A DNA stretch of 61,990 nucleotides from a bacterium UBP4_UBA6127 (GCA_002428325.1 DIVR01000076.1:1-61990); one strand, 5' to 3'; positions 17,574-26,374 are shown, numbered from the stretch's first letter. Program-made: numbers and translations. The notes: generated from the sequence alone by a model not told the origin.

Positions 17574-17750
17574 GGAAACACTTGCCACTCAAAGGAAAGC
17601 TTCCAGAGGATAACTTTTAGAGAAAGCCGTAACCGACTTCTTTTCAGGGAAAATCCTGAATTGCCATGGGTAGGATAAACTCCCGGTATTACAGCCATAC
17701 TCCTAGCAGGGTTCTGCAATCATCCTAAATCTGGGATAATATTGAGTATC

Positions 17751-18344
17751 ATGAAACAACCCAAAATAGTATTTACCGACCGGGATGGGGTTCTGAACCG
17801 AAACACTCCCGGGGCATATAACACTTCAGTGGAAGATATTATCCTGCTGCCGGGGGTCAAACAGGCTCTAGCTCGTTTAAACCAGTCAGGTTATGAGGTT
17901 CACCTGGTCTCTAATCAGCAGGGAGTCCCCAAGGGGTTAATGACCAAGGAAGACTTGGAAAAGATTACCCATACCCTTAAGCAGAGAATTAAAATGAACG
18001 GGGCTTCTTTGACTTCTGTCAATTATTGCCTCCATTTATCCGATGAAAAATGCGACTGCAGGAAACCCCAGCCTGGACTTTTGAAACAAGCGGTCAAAGG
18101 CAGAAAGATTGATTTTACCAGGACCTGGATGGTGGGGGATTCCTGGCGGGATATCCGGGCCGGTGAAGCCCTGGGCTGTAAAACTATCTGGGTTCGGCTC
18201 CCTGGTTATCGAAAAAAGACAACCGATCCTGCTTCCGGTAAGGTAGTTTATACTAATGGGAAAGAAGATTTCACTCCGGATTATGTGGTAACTACTTTCT
18301 CTAAGGCTGTCGATATTATTCTGAAGGAGGATTCTGATGACTAA
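17751..18344 (+). CDS. gmhB: D-glycero-D-manno-heptose 1,7-bisphosphate phosphatase-like HAD hydrolase
   Basis: About 197 residues from the ATG at 17751; an in-frame TTG lies 9 nt earlier. All HAD motifs are present: DRDGVLN (nucleophile and acid), SNQQG, a Lys in CRKPQPG, and VGDSWRDI. The zinc-binding C-x-H..C-x-C pattern (CLHLSDEKCDC) is typical of the GmhB/histidinol-phosphatase branch. In an LPS maker the likely role is removing the C7 phosphate during ADP-heptose synthesis; histidinol phosphatase is the alternative. GATAAT ends 10 nt before the ATG with no Shine-Dalgarno, so the transcript may be leaderless. The 3' end overlaps the next gene by 8 bp. Confidence 0.8.
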   Translation: MKQPKIVFTDRDGVLNRNTPGAYNTSVEDIILLPGVKQALARLNQSGYEVHLVSNQQGVPKGLMTKEDLEKITHTLKQRIKMNGASLTSVNYCLHLSDEKCDCRKPQPGLLKQAVKGRKIDFTRTWMVGDSWRDIRAGEALGCKTIWVRLPGYRKKTTDPASGKVVYTNGKEDFTPDYVVTTFSKAVDIILKEDSDD

Positions 18345-19284
18345 AAATTTTTATAGTAGATTAACTTTTCTTGGGAAAGGCTTTCTGGCTTTTCTGCTGC
18401 TGGCCGGCCTCTTGCTACCAGCTTTCTCCCAACCTCCCTATAAAACCCCGGTGATTACGGTAATGGTGGACGAATTGGTCTTTCCGGAAAGCCCTCTCTG
18501 GCATCCCGATGGATATATCCTTTTTTCAGATGTCCATGCCTCAAAAATTTATAAATTCACCAAAGAAGGAAAAATGACTCTCTGGTTTGATAACGGCATT
18601 AAAACCAATGGGTTGATTTACAGTAAAGACCGGAAAAAAGTTTATGCCTGCGATCATTCAGATAAATCCCTCATTGAAATCGATGTTAAAACCAGAAAAT
18701 ATAAAACCCTGGCTAAAGAATATCAGGGAAAACCTTTTTTGAATGTGAATGATATTACTCTGTCTCCCAATGGGACCCTTTATTTCACCGACCCCACTTG
18801 GAGCGGGAAAACTTCTGATATCCAGGGTATCTATTCTTATTCTCCCAAAGGGGTCCTGAAACGGGCGGTTGAACTATCCGGCCAGCCTAATGGGATTGCG
18901 GTTACCCCGGATGGGAAATGGCTCTATGTGGCACGGTCTGGCAACGCTGACCTCTGGCGATATTCCCTTCAGCCTGATGGCACCCTTTCCAAAGGAACCT
19001 GCCTGATTCAGTTGGAAAAAGGCTCCAGCCCCGATGGGATTACTCTGGATTCCCAGGGGAATATCTATGTGGCCCAGTTTGGTAATAATAAGATTGCTAT
19101 TGTATCTCCCAAGGGTAAACTCATTCAAACTTTTGAGTCGCCGGTTAAATTACCTTCCAATGTGGAATTTGATGGTTCTGATGAAAGAATCCTTTTTGTG
19201 ACTTGTGATGGCCCTGAAACTAAAAAAGAGGGTTCTGTCCTGAGTCTTTTCTTCTATGCCCGGCAGGATTCTCCCTCGAAATAA
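18337..19284 (+). CDS. Exported SMP-30/gluconolactonase-like beta-propeller protein
   Basis: 315 residues with a signal peptide (LGKGFLAFLLLAGLLLPAFS, ends about residue 31). The SMP-30/gluconolactonase/LRE pattern is clear: LVFPESPLWHPDGYILFSDV (metal-binding Glu), NGLIYSKDRKKVYACDHSDK, a central NVNDITLSPNGTLYFTDPTW (Asn and Asp ligands), QPNGIAVTPDGKWLYVA and SSPDGITLDSQGNIYVAQFG. Family members hydrolyse sugar lactones or related esters with a divalent metal. The substrate cannot be told. GAAGGAGG lies 7 nt before the ATG, and translation is coupled to the upstream phosphatase gene. Confidence 0.85.
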   Translation: MTKNFYSRLTFLGKGFLAFLLLAGLLLPAFSQPPYKTPVITVMVDELVFPESPLWHPDGYILFSDVHASKIYKFTKEGKMTLWFDNGIKTNGLIYSKDRKKVYACDHSDKSLIEIDVKTRKYKTLAKEYQGKPFLNVNDITLSPNGTLYFTDPTWSGKTSDIQGIYSYSPKGVLKRAVELSGQPNGIAVTPDGKWLYVARSGNADLWRYSLQPDGTLSKGTCLIQLEKGSSPDGITLDSQGNIYVAQFGNNKIAIVSPKGKLIQTFESPVKLPSNVEFDGSDERILFVTCDGPETKKEGSVLSLFFYARQDSPSK

Positions 19285-19292
19285 CGGGTTGA

Positions 19293-19321
19293 GACCCAGC
19301 CTGATGCCATCAGCCTGGGTC
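19293..19321. terminator. Hairpin after the SMP-30 gene, related to one at 33525
   Basis: GACCCAG..CTGA and TCAG..CTGGGTC pair around TGCCA. No strong T-run follows. The sequence TTGAGACCCAG-CTGA recurs in the hairpin at 33525-33567, so this is also a dispersed repeat. Confidence 0.45.
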
Positions 19322-19489
19322 CCCCTCCGTATCCCCTCCCTTTTGGGACAGATAATTAACCAGGTTTTCTTTTATTTAAATTAGGAATTAATTTCATTTT
19401 CCTTTTTGGGAAATTGGAAGGGTGGTTAAGATATTTCCAGAGGGGAGTTCCGATTGATGGGTATTTCTGGAGTATGTTAGGCTAAGAGA

Positions 19490-21064
19490 ATGAAATTTTT
19501 AAATCAATGGAAACTGCCCCTTCTGGCAGGTTTATGCGCCTGGATACTCTGGTCGGGAGCCAGGCCTTATTTGTGGTATCCCGGAAACCTTCCGGTTCTA
19601 TCCGATATTTGGGATTATGCCCAACAGGGGCGGGAATTATACCAGGGAAATGGGTTTACCTCCCAATTCACCTATCCGGTGGTATTAGACCAGAATCCTC
19701 CGGGCGTTTTCCATAATCTATGGCGGCCCCCCCTTTACCCTTTATTGATTTCCCTGGGATATAAAATAACCGGAGGTCCCTCTATTAATGTCTTGGCCTT
19801 TCTGGGGGGATTGTTTCTGGCTTTAACAGTGGTTCTGCAGGCGAAATTTGCTGAAGATTTATTGGACTCGAGGTATGGGTGGACTGTGGGGATTATATAT
19901 TTACTGACCCCCTCGGTGTTCAGTTCCACTTTTACGGGATTGTCGGAACCTTTGTATGCCTTTCTGGTACTCTGGGTATTCTATCTGATATATGGGATGG
20001 AGAAAGCTTCCAAGCCTGATTGGAAATATCCCCTGGGGATTGGGGTAGTCTTGGGATTAAGTTGGCTGACCCGGTCGGAGAGCCTTTTTATCCTGCCGAT
20101 AGCCGCTGGAGTCATATGGATTATTTCCCCCAAAGAATCCAGGTTGAAAAATCTTCCAGCCTTTCTGGGAGGCCTATTGTTGGTCATGAGTCCCTGGTGG
20201 ATTCGCAATGCCCTGATAACCGGAAATCCTTTCTTTAATATGAGCCATGACCTCTGGGCCATGTTTACCAAGGAATATCCCGGCTGGTACCGATTCCGAA
20301 TGACGCAGGAAACCGGATTGGGAATGGGCTTTTTCTTTACCCATATCCCGGAGTTATCCCTGAAATTCGGGAAATATCTTTTGTCTAACTTTAAGTTCAT
20401 CCTGAAACTGCACACCCTGATGGTCCCTATCTTTTTCGTAGGGTTGATTTGGACCGGATTAGGAAAAGGAAAGAAAACCTGCCTGGCCCTGATGATATCC
20501 CTGGGATTAACCTGGCTGGGGATTTCCTGTCTGGAAGCGGATTCCCGTTTTTTCCTGGGGTTGTTACCGGTGATGATACTGTTTTCCGGTTTCTTTCTCT
20601 GGAAAGGGATAGAATTTTTTGCCGGGATATTGAAGATGCCCGCTAAAATTATCTTGCTGATATTCATGGCCGCCCTGGCGGTCCCTGTCATATCCCTCTG
20701 GACGGGAAAAAACAATGAGACGGTCCAACAAAGAGCTCAGGTTGAAGAATCCAGCCGAGTCAGTATGGCTGGGAAAGCCACCCTTGATAAAAAAGATGTC
20801 CTGCTGACGGATGTTCCCGACCTGCTGGCATGGTATGGCGACCGAAGAACGGCCTGGCTGCCCCTGATGAAAGATTTGCCTCAATGGACGGCCAGCCATC
20901 CGGAGATAAAAGGAATTTATCTGACCCATCATATCTATAAAATCCAGGATGACCCTGATATCCGGGAATGGAAGAAAATCTATCTCCAAACCGGGGATAT
21001 CCCTGGCTTCCACCTGGCCCGAATCTTCGCTGACAGCAGCCTCTATTATCAAAAGGATCAATAA
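19490..21064 (+). CDS. GT39/ArnT-like polytopic glycosyltransferase
   Basis: 524 residues with about ten hydrophobic segments. The first periplasmic loop carries the Asp-containing LSDIWDYAQQGRELYQGNGF, typical of the GT-C fold of dolichyl/undecaprenyl-phosphate-mannose and ArnT-type transferases. NLWRPPLYPLLISLGY and LSEPLYAFLVLWVFYL are further family landmarks. Such enzymes move a sugar from a polyprenyl phosphate to a lipid or protein at the outer face of the inner membrane. The acceptor is unknown. The C-terminal ~130 residues are soluble (AWYGDRRTAWLPLMKDLPQW). The gene is isolated, with a weak ribosome binding site. Confidence 0.75.
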   Translation: MKFLNQWKLPLLAGLCAWILWSGARPYLWYPGNLPVLSDIWDYAQQGRELYQGNGFTSQFTYPVVLDQNPPGVFHNLWRPPLYPLLISLGYKITGGPSINVLAFLGGLFLALTVVLQAKFAEDLLDSRYGWTVGIIYLLTPSVFSSTFTGLSEPLYAFLVLWVFYLIYGMEKASKPDWKYPLGIGVVLGLSWLTRSESLFILPIAAGVIWIISPKESRLKNLPAFLGGLLLVMSPWWIRNALITGNPFFNMSHDLWAMFTKEYPGWYRFRMTQETGLGMGFFFTHIPELSLKFGKYLLSNFKFILKLHTLMVPIFFVGLIWTGLGKGKKTCLALMISLGLTWLGISCLEADSRFFLGLLPVMILFSGFFLWKGIEFFAGILKMPAKIILLIFMAALAVPVISLWTGKNNETVQQRAQVEESSRVSMAGKATLDKKDVLLTDVPDLLAWYGDRRTAWLPLMKDLPQWTASHPEIKGIYLTHHIYKIQDDPDIREWKKIYLQTGDIPGFHLARIFADSSLYYQKDQ

Positions 21065-21070
21065 AAGAGA

Positions 21071-21101
21071 AAAGGGAACCTTGGAGAATAAGATTCCCTT
21101 T
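21071..21101. terminator. Bidirectional terminator
   Basis: AAAGGGAA (21071-21078) pairs with TTCCCTTT (21094-21101), flanked by A-rich sequence on the left and T-rich sequence on the right, between two convergent genes. Confidence 0.6.
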
Positions 21102-21116
21102 ATTCTGTTTGAATCC

Positions 21117-21650
21117 TTATTTCAGAGAAACCTTGATTTCAATATCCGTGCCGGTCTCATCCCCGATTTGGTTCAATTCCTGCCGTAATTCTTTCAGGGG
21201 AATGGCTGGGGGGACCAATACTCTGGCTTCCAGGGAGAAAATGGGGGTTCCGGTACCGGGGGCATGATGCAGGTCTGTGTCCAGGGAAATAATATTGATT
21301 CCTTTTTCAGAGAGGAAATGGGCGACCGAATGGACAATCCCCTCATGGTCAGCTCCTGTCAGGGTGATGGCATAAGGATGATAATCCTTAAAAGCCGGTT
21401 CAATCTCATTCCGGGTTTGACGGCTGGAAACCACCAGGGGAATTTTTTCCAATTCATTCAAACCCGCCTGGAAAGCTTCGATTTTATCATCAGGTAGGGA
21501 AATCAGGATAAGAAGGGCAAATTCTCCACCCAGTCGGGCCATTCGGCTTTCTTCCACATTGGCGCCATATCGAATCAAAACTTCCGTTACTCGATTTACT
21601 AATCCCACCTGGTCTGGTCCGGTGGCAGTTATCACAATTTTCTGTGCCAT
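21117..21650 (-). CDS. Tandem ACT-domain regulator, GcvR-like
   Basis: 177 residues from the ATG at 21650 (MAQKIVITATGPDQVGLVNR), preceded by AAAGG. The open frame extends upstream, but that part encodes a repetitive RTYRSHRSYRSHK string from the GACCTATA repeat and is not real protein. Two ACT domains are visible: residues 3-85 (TGPDQVGLVNRVTEVLIRYG) and about 95-177 (GADHEGIVHSVAHFLSEKGI). This layout matches the glycine cleavage repressor family GcvR, which senses amino acids and acts through protein contacts. No gcv genes are in the window, so the target is unknown. Confidence 0.8.
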   Translation of the reverse strand: MAQKIVITATGPDQVGLVNRVTEVLIRYGANVEESRMARLGGEFALLILISLPDDKIEAFQAGLNELEKIPLVVSSRQTRNEIEPAFKDYHPYAITLTGADHEGIVHSVAHFLSEKGINIISLDTDLHHAPGTGTPIFSLEARVLVPPAIPLKELRQELNQIGDETGTDIEIKVSLK

Positions 21651-21690
21651 AACAGCTAACCTTTCTGTTGGTGTTAATCGGTTTTTATTC

Positions 21691-21741
21691 CTATAGGACT
21701 TATGGGACCTATAGGACCTATGAGACCTATAAGTCCTATAA
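21691..21741. repeat. Short tandem GGACCTATA-type repeat
   Basis: About five imperfect copies of a 9-10-bp unit (CTATAGGAC, TATGGGACC, TATAGGACC, TATGAGACC, TATAAGTCC) lie between the GcvR-like gene and the glycoside hydrolase. A shorter run (CCCATAAGACCTATATGTCC) is at 48971-48990. These are non-coding simple repeats. Confidence 0.7.
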
Positions 21742-21751
21742 GCCATGCCTA

Positions 21752-24352
21752 CTATTCCTTGAAAAAGAGGAAGCCAAATCCGGAAGGGTCCATCCAATTA
21801 TATTTAGTTCCTGTCCAGGAGAAATATTTATCCTGGTGGAAAGGATCCGTAGCCTCCGGGGTATCATCATCATCCACCGCTACGTTAAACCCAATCAGGC
21901 TGCCTTCTTTAGGAGTAAATCCTAACTCTTTGAAAGGAATGGCGGCTTCCATTACATAACCGTTCTGGTCTGCATTGGGACCTAAGTCGGTTCGGTATTT
22001 CCAGGCAATCCTGGTGGATGTGGAAAGTCCATTGGTGGGACTCCAGCGCCAGATGAAAGGCCCCTTCGTAGAATTAAAGAACCCATACTGGAAATCATTG
22101 GTGTCATACTTATGGTTTCCCCTATCCCCATTACAGGCCATATCCAGGTAGAGTTCAATACCATCGAATTTATACCCGTTATTACTGGGTTCCCCGATGG
22201 TGCTGGTGGTGTCATCCACCACGATGGCTGCCAGATAAAAACAATCCTTATCCCAGAGGGTGTAAAGAGTGGCATTTAAATCTTCTATTCCTCGGTAACC
22301 CTTACCGGTATCCCGCAGCTGTTCTTCTCGATTGATTTGAATCTCTTCAGCCTGGGTCCACTCATCCAGTTCACCATCAATTTTGACCGGTTGTTCAACT
22401 TGTTTGCAACCCAGATAATCCAGAGTCCTGGAAACAGAGAGAATATCCAGATTCTCCAGGTAAATCGAAGCATTCAAAGGGAAGAGAGTATCCGGAGGAT
22501 AGTCGGAACGGCCGGGAAGATGGATATCAAACCGGGTGGTGGCTCCGGGAAGTAATTTCTCCAGTTGAGGAGTAGGGTCATCGACCAGGAGATTGTCCCC
22601 GGGATTCAGGAAAATATTCCCATTTAATGGGAGATTGGTCAGGTTTCTAAGATAGAGGCTGAACCCATCCTGTCCGGTGGAATCATTGATAAAAGGCCGA
22701 ATCCAGCTGACTGCTGGAGGGGTGAATTTCAAAGAAATACAGGCAAATCCGCAGGGCTGATTATTATGAATCAAAGTTGCCATGATTTTGCCTTCCTGGG
22801 AAGAAAGCATGCCGGGTATCCGGATTCGCAGGTTTTTCCCTTTGGAAAAATCAAAAGCCTGGGCATCGGGAATAATGATATCCTCTGCTTCCAGATTGAT
22901 TTCCGATGGGAAGGCTGAAAAAAGGATTTTATTGCGCAGGGAGAATTTCTTCGGCAGACTCTTGATATAGGAAGGGTTCACCTGGATTTTAAGGATATGG
23001 CTGCTGCCGGCGGCAATCTCCAGAGAAGGTTCGGTAAACTGAAGCAAAGGAGTGGCGCCCGGAGTCAAATCCGATGAGCTTTCCAGTAGAATCGGTGTTT
23101 CTGCCAAACTGACGGTAAGATTCTTTTTAAAGGGATAATATCTTCGGGATTCCCCTCTGATATCAGTGACGGAGACTTCTCTGGAGGGGGTGTTAAACCC
23201 AAGGTTTCTGGAACCTTTGATTGTCCATGCTACTGTGAGATAAGGGGCTTGGGTATTGGCTGTCCTGAACCGAAGCAGCCGAATTGAAGTATCTGATGAG
23301 GGAAGATATCCCAGGCAGGTGGCTCCTGAAAAATGCGATACCAGGGTCTGATAAGCTTGATAGGAAGGTTTCAGGGTCCAGTCATTTCGGACCATTCCAA
23401 ACCTGTCTTCACTGTAATGTTCGTCCGGGCCATCCGGACCAAACCAGTACCAGAAGAAAGATTCAATCTTTCCACTGCCAAGGGCCGCGAGATAACATCG
23501 GGCCAGGTAATCGGCCTGTCTGCTCTCAGAATGGCCATTGGGCCCTGTATGGGTGGGGTATCCCATCTCTGAAATCCACAGAGGCAGTGGCTTTTTATAT
23601 TTTTCTATTAAACCGGAAACCTTATCCAACTGAACTCTGAGGCTCTCCCCTTCTTCAGGGGCCGTGCCACGGTAAGGGTGAACGGAAAGCTTATCCATAA
23701 ACTGGATTCCGCCGGCATTGAATACTTTTTCCAGAAAATCAATGTCCACCCCGGAGGTGACTCCCCCAATGATTACACAATCAGGATCAGCAGATTTACA
23801 GGCTGTATAGGCGGTTTCCAGAAGCTGGGCATAAGCTTCGGCATCCGGGGCCGGAGACCAGAATCCTGCCAGGTTGGGTTCGTTCCAGATCTCATAATAC
23901 TTGATCTTACCCTTAAAAGTGCTGGCCACAGTGTAGCAATAACGGGCAAAAGCTTCCCTGCTTTCAGGAGTGTGGGGAGCCTGCTCATTATCATAGAATT
24001 TATTGCCATAATCCAGAATAATCATCAGCTCCATCCCTTTGGCAAGGGTATTTTCCACATTCTGTATCACCTGCGGTGGAATCACCAGCTGACCTTTGGT
24101 TTTTTCCACATTCCACCAGTAAATCTCATCCCGGATGCGGCTGATACCGGCTTTCTGCATTAAATCCAGGGTTCGGGCATGGCTGGCTGTATCATTCTGG
24201 AGGGAATGGGATTGCATACCAAAAAAACCGGCTGGAACCGGTTTTCCTGGTGAGTTCAGGGTCTGGGCCCAGGAACAATTTATGATGATAAGGGTTATTA
24301 ATATCCCCATTAAACCCTTGAATAAGCAGCTGATTTTTATTCCTCTTGTCAT
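21752..24352 (-). CDS. Secreted clan GH-A glycoside hydrolase with C-terminal CBM9-like domain
   Basis: 866 residues from the ATG at 24352 (MTRGIKISCLFKGLMGILIT), chosen because GAGAGGA precedes it and a signal peptide ending CSWAQ follows. The catalytic (beta/alpha)8 domain spans about residues 45-350. The acid/base Glu is in EIWNEPN (~158) and the nucleophile Glu in WISEMGYPT (~262), as in GH39/GH5-like families. A middle beta-rich region follows (about 360-640). Residues ~645-866 form a family-9-type carbohydrate-binding module (VKIDGELDEWTQAEEIQINR ... WRWSPTNGL ... GYVMEAAIPFKELG). The substrate is not predictable; a plant or microbial glycan is likely. Confidence 0.85.
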   Translation of the reverse strand: MTRGIKISCLFKGLMGILITLIIINCSWAQTLNSPGKPVPAGFFGMQSHSLQNDTASHARTLDLMQKAGISRIRDEIYWWNVEKTKGQLVIPPQVIQNVENTLAKGMELMIILDYGNKFYDNEQAPHTPESREAFARYCYTVASTFKGKIKYYEIWNEPNLAGFWSPAPDAEAYAQLLETAYTACKSADPDCVIIGGVTSGVDIDFLEKVFNAGGIQFMDKLSVHPYRGTAPEEGESLRVQLDKVSGLIEKYKKPLPLWISEMGYPTHTGPNGHSESRQADYLARCYLAALGSGKIESFFWYWFGPDGPDEHYSEDRFGMVRNDWTLKPSYQAYQTLVSHFSGATCLGYLPSSDTSIRLLRFRTANTQAPYLTVAWTIKGSRNLGFNTPSREVSVTDIRGESRRYYPFKKNLTVSLAETPILLESSSDLTPGATPLLQFTEPSLEIAAGSSHILKIQVNPSYIKSLPKKFSLRNKILFSAFPSEINLEAEDIIIPDAQAFDFSKGKNLRIRIPGMLSSQEGKIMATLIHNNQPCGFACISLKFTPPAVSWIRPFINDSTGQDGFSLYLRNLTNLPLNGNIFLNPGDNLLVDDPTPQLEKLLPGATTRFDIHLPGRSDYPPDTLFPLNASIYLENLDILSVSRTLDYLGCKQVEQPVKIDGELDEWTQAEEIQINREEQLRDTGKGYRGIEDLNATLYTLWDKDCFYLAAIVVDDTTSTIGEPSNNGYKFDGIELYLDMACNGDRGNHKYDTNDFQYGFFNSTKGPFIWRWSPTNGLSTSTRIAWKYRTDLGPNADQNGYVMEAAIPFKELGFTPKEGSLIGFNVAVDDDDTPEATDPFHQDKYFSWTGTKYNWMDPSGFGFLFFKE

Positions 24353-24559
24353 GCCGAAATCCTCTCTGGAAACCATTTCATTAACCATTGGCGCTCTTGA
24401 GTATTTTAAACCGAAACACCCCTGTCCTGATATAAATATAACAGGACTTCCTGATATTTTTACTTAATAAAAGAGGTGTTAGGTGGACAGATGGGGGGGA
24501 TTGTTTTATATTTAGGATTTAACAGACCTAATATCTGATATTAAAAAGGGGGGGAGAAT

Positions 24560-25291
24560 ATGTTTAATTGGAAGAAAAGCTTGTTAAGTGTTTTCATGAT
24601 AACCCTTTTGTCCGGGTTAGCGTTTTCAGCTTCTCAACCGGTGGTAGCTGAACTGATCACGGCCACCTGGTGACCCCACTGCCCATCGGCCGAACAGGCC
24701 ATCAGCCAGTTGGCTGAACAAAATGGTCCCACCAAGCTTTTAGTTTTAACATACCATCCCCTCAGTGATGAATTGGGGATTCAGAAATCGGATGCCCGTA
24801 AGGATTATTACTTGATAAGAGGGTTCCCGGCGATAGTTTTTAATGGGATTGAAAAAATCTCCGGCGCCAGTGCTGTTTCTGAAATGGTGAAACGGTATGA
24901 TGACAAAATAAACCAGGTCAAAGAGGGAGATTCTGGGGTAACCCTCAAAATGAAGGGTAAGATCGAAAGCCGAATGGCTCAGGTTGAAGCCTCCATTACC
25001 TTGGATAAAAAAACTTCTCTGGCAGGGATGAGTTACCGCTGGGTTCTTTTTGAAAGAAGAGTCAGGGGCCAGCGGGGCATCTATCATAATGTAGTGAGAG
25101 ATATGAGTGAAGTGTATACAAACGTAAAGCCAGGTACTACCAAAACCGTCCCGGTTTATTTTAGTCTTCCGGCCAGCGCTACCGGGGATAACTGGGGAGT
25201 GGCTCTCCTGATTCAAGATGATAGTACTAAGAAAATAGTGGAAGCAGCCTCAACTCTCTTAATCGGAGTGGCTGAGGAAGAAAATAAATAA
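24560..25291 (+). CDS. Secreted thioredoxin-like selenoprotein (UxxC), Omp28-like
   Basis: 243 residues if the TGA at 24671-24673 (codon 38) is read as selenocysteine. The ATG at 24560 has a purine-rich GGGGGGGAGA just upstream and starts a signal peptide (MFNWKKSLLSVFMITLLSGL, cut near FSA). Then comes AELITATW-U-PHCPSAEQAI, the exact place where relatives have a redox CxxC (TWCPPCP type), so the active site is UPHC. The frame continues with typical text: VLTYHPLSDE, YYLIRGFPAIVFNG (cis-Pro region) and an Omp28-like C-terminal beta domain with GIYHNVVRDM. The residues before and after the TGA belong to one protein, and a SECIS-like hairpin follows. A nonsense mutation of TGC/TGT is the alternative. 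The likely role is periplasmic or outer-membrane thiol redox chemistry. A terminator follows. Confidence 0.85.
24676..24713 (+). promoter_or_regulatory. Bacterial SECIS-like hairpin
   Basis: GGCC (24688-24691) and GGCC (24697-24700) close the apical loop GAACA. Below an internal loop, CCACTG (24676-24681) pairs with CAG-T-TGG (24707-24713). The loop begins with G and starts 18 nt after the TGA. This agrees with the bacterial SECIS rules as I recall them: a short stem, G in the first two loop positions, and 16-37 nt from the UGA. Confidence 0.65.
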
Positions 25292-25313
25292 GCTATTTCT
25301 AGAATTTAGGAAT

Positions 25314-25352
25314 AAAACCCTTTCAAGACCCATCAGGGAATGAAAGGGTTTT
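25314..25352 (+). terminator. Terminator of the selenoprotein gene
   Basis: AAAACCCTTTCA (25314-25325) pairs with TGAAAGGGTTTT (25341-25352), ending in TTTTTT. Its T-run merges with the palindrome at 25351. Confidence 0.8.
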
Positions 25353-25379
25353 TTGACATCTGTCAAAATATCTTATAAT
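25351..25379 (+). promoter_or_regulatory. Promoter overlapping a TTTTGACANNTGTCAAAA palindrome
   Basis: The palindrome (25351-25368) contains the -35 box TTGACA (25353-25358). A perfect TATAAT (25374-25379) follows after 15 bp. The ATG at 25390 is only 10 nt further, which implies a leaderless mRNA. A protein bound to the palindrome would block the -35 box. Confidence 0.65.
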
Positions 25380-25389
25380 TTGATGGGAT

Positions 25390-25842
25390 ATGAAAATCTA
25401 TTTATCAGGTTCCATCTCCGGCGGCAGGGAAAAACTGGCTGCCTATATCCGAATAAAGGAATTTTTGGAATCCAGGGGGCATCAGGTAACCAGCCCTCAG
25501 ACTGCTGATCCTTCCGTTACTTCTAAAGGGGAAGGGGATTTCAATGATTCCCAAACCATTTTTAAAAGAGATATCAGGCAAATCAACGGGTCCAATGCTA
25601 TGGTGGCGGAAGTATCCCTCCCCAGCCTGGGAGTAGGTTATGAGATTGCTTATGCCCTGGGAAGGGGAATGCCGATTCTCTGCCTGTATGACTTGGAGCA
25701 TCCGTCTCATCGGATTTCTGCCATGATTGCCGGAAACACCTTTCCCCTGTTGACCTCTGCAGGGTATCAGGAATCCACCCTGGAAGCCCTGCTGGAAAAG
25801 TGGCTGTCAGGGTGGCCGGATGGATTCCCTTCTCCTGATTAA
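25390..25842 (+). CDS. Nucleoside 2-deoxyribosyltransferase/DNPH1 (Rcl)-like hydrolase
   Basis: 150 residues. MKIYLSGSISGGREKLAAYI is the N-terminal nucleotide-binding loop of the family. The middle has FKRDIRQINGSNAMVAEVSL (Asp for the sugar, then the catalytic Glu in VAEVS-PSLGVGYEIAYA). HRISAMIAGNT near the end is also typical. Relatives cleave the N-glycosidic bond of 2'-deoxynucleoside 5'-monophosphates or transfer deoxyribose between bases. The role is nucleotide salvage or clean-up, in the cytoplasm. The start is preceded by TATAAT at 10 nt with no Shine-Dalgarno. Confidence 0.85.
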   Translation: MKIYLSGSISGGREKLAAYIRIKEFLESRGHQVTSPQTADPSVTSKGEGDFNDSQTIFKRDIRQINGSNAMVAEVSLPSLGVGYEIAYALGRGMPILCLYDLEHPSHRISAMIAGNTFPLLTSAGYQESTLEALLEKWLSGWPDGFPSPD

Positions 25843-25849
25843 GCCCTGT

Positions 25850-26172
25850 TCATACTAAGGGGGATTTCACTTGTTTCTTGTTTTGATAACCTTTAACAAT
25901 CGCTCGAATGGAAGAATAGGAGAGATTGCGGGCTGAAGCTAACCGAATGGTTATCTCAGTAAAAGCAATTCGGTCCGAATATCCCAGCTTTTTCAATCGG
26001 CGGTACATTCTCCGGATAGCCTGATTCCTTTTTTTTAGGGTTTCCTGATAAGGGTCATCTTCCGGGTAAGGGATATAAATGGTTTTTCCGCCCAATTTCT
26101 CTCTTAAGAGATTGAAAGCGTCTCTCTCTCTTGATTACTCAGGAAATCAAGAAAATTAAAAGTTCCTTTCAT
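25850..26172 (-). pseudogene. Mor-like small DNA-binding protein, frameshifted in a GA tract
   Basis: The ATG at 26172 has an excellent Shine-Dalgarno (AAAGGAG, 9 nt upstream) and reads MKGTFNFLDFLSNQERE, then terminates in the wrong frame. The tract (TC)5 on the plus strand (26121-26130) is the break: removing one dinucleotide gives NQERDAFNLLREKLGGKTIY, leading into the long open frame IPYPEDDPYQETLKKRNQAI to VKGYQNKKQVKSPLV. The GGKTIYIP motif and the later helix-turn-helix-like RLASARNLSYSSIRAIVKGY resemble Mor/C-type activators. Slippage in the tract could switch the gene on and off; a sequencing error is also possible. Confidence 0.6.
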
Positions 26173-26374
26173 GGTAAGGGTCTCCTTTGAATAAAGTCGA
26201 ACTTATCGGAATGATGCTGTTTTCCCCGATATTGAGGACCATTTCATCATGGGGTTTTAAAAGTCGAACAGGATGGAGGGTAGACTAAACCGGGGGGGCA
26301 TTTGTAAAGCATCCGTAAAAGACCTAAAATAGAAAATTCAACTATTTTCTAAATCTGATGGTATTTAAATTCTT

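Noticed and set aside
21651..21797. N-terminal extension of the GcvR-like protein
   Set aside because: The added residues are a translation of the short tandem repeat (RTYRSHRSYRSHK). The ATG at 21650 has a ribosome binding site and starts the ACT domain properly.
24671..24673. Genome-wide recoding of TGA (for example to Gly or Trp)
   Set aside because: Several intact genes here, such as pdxH (ends 6635) and the TPR gene (ends 17110), stop at TGA, so only this TGA is read through.
24710..25291. Separate short gene starting at an internal TTG after the TGA
   Set aside because: It would lack the signal peptide and half of the redox motif, and has no ribosome binding site. The upstream frame with the TGA explains the sequence better.
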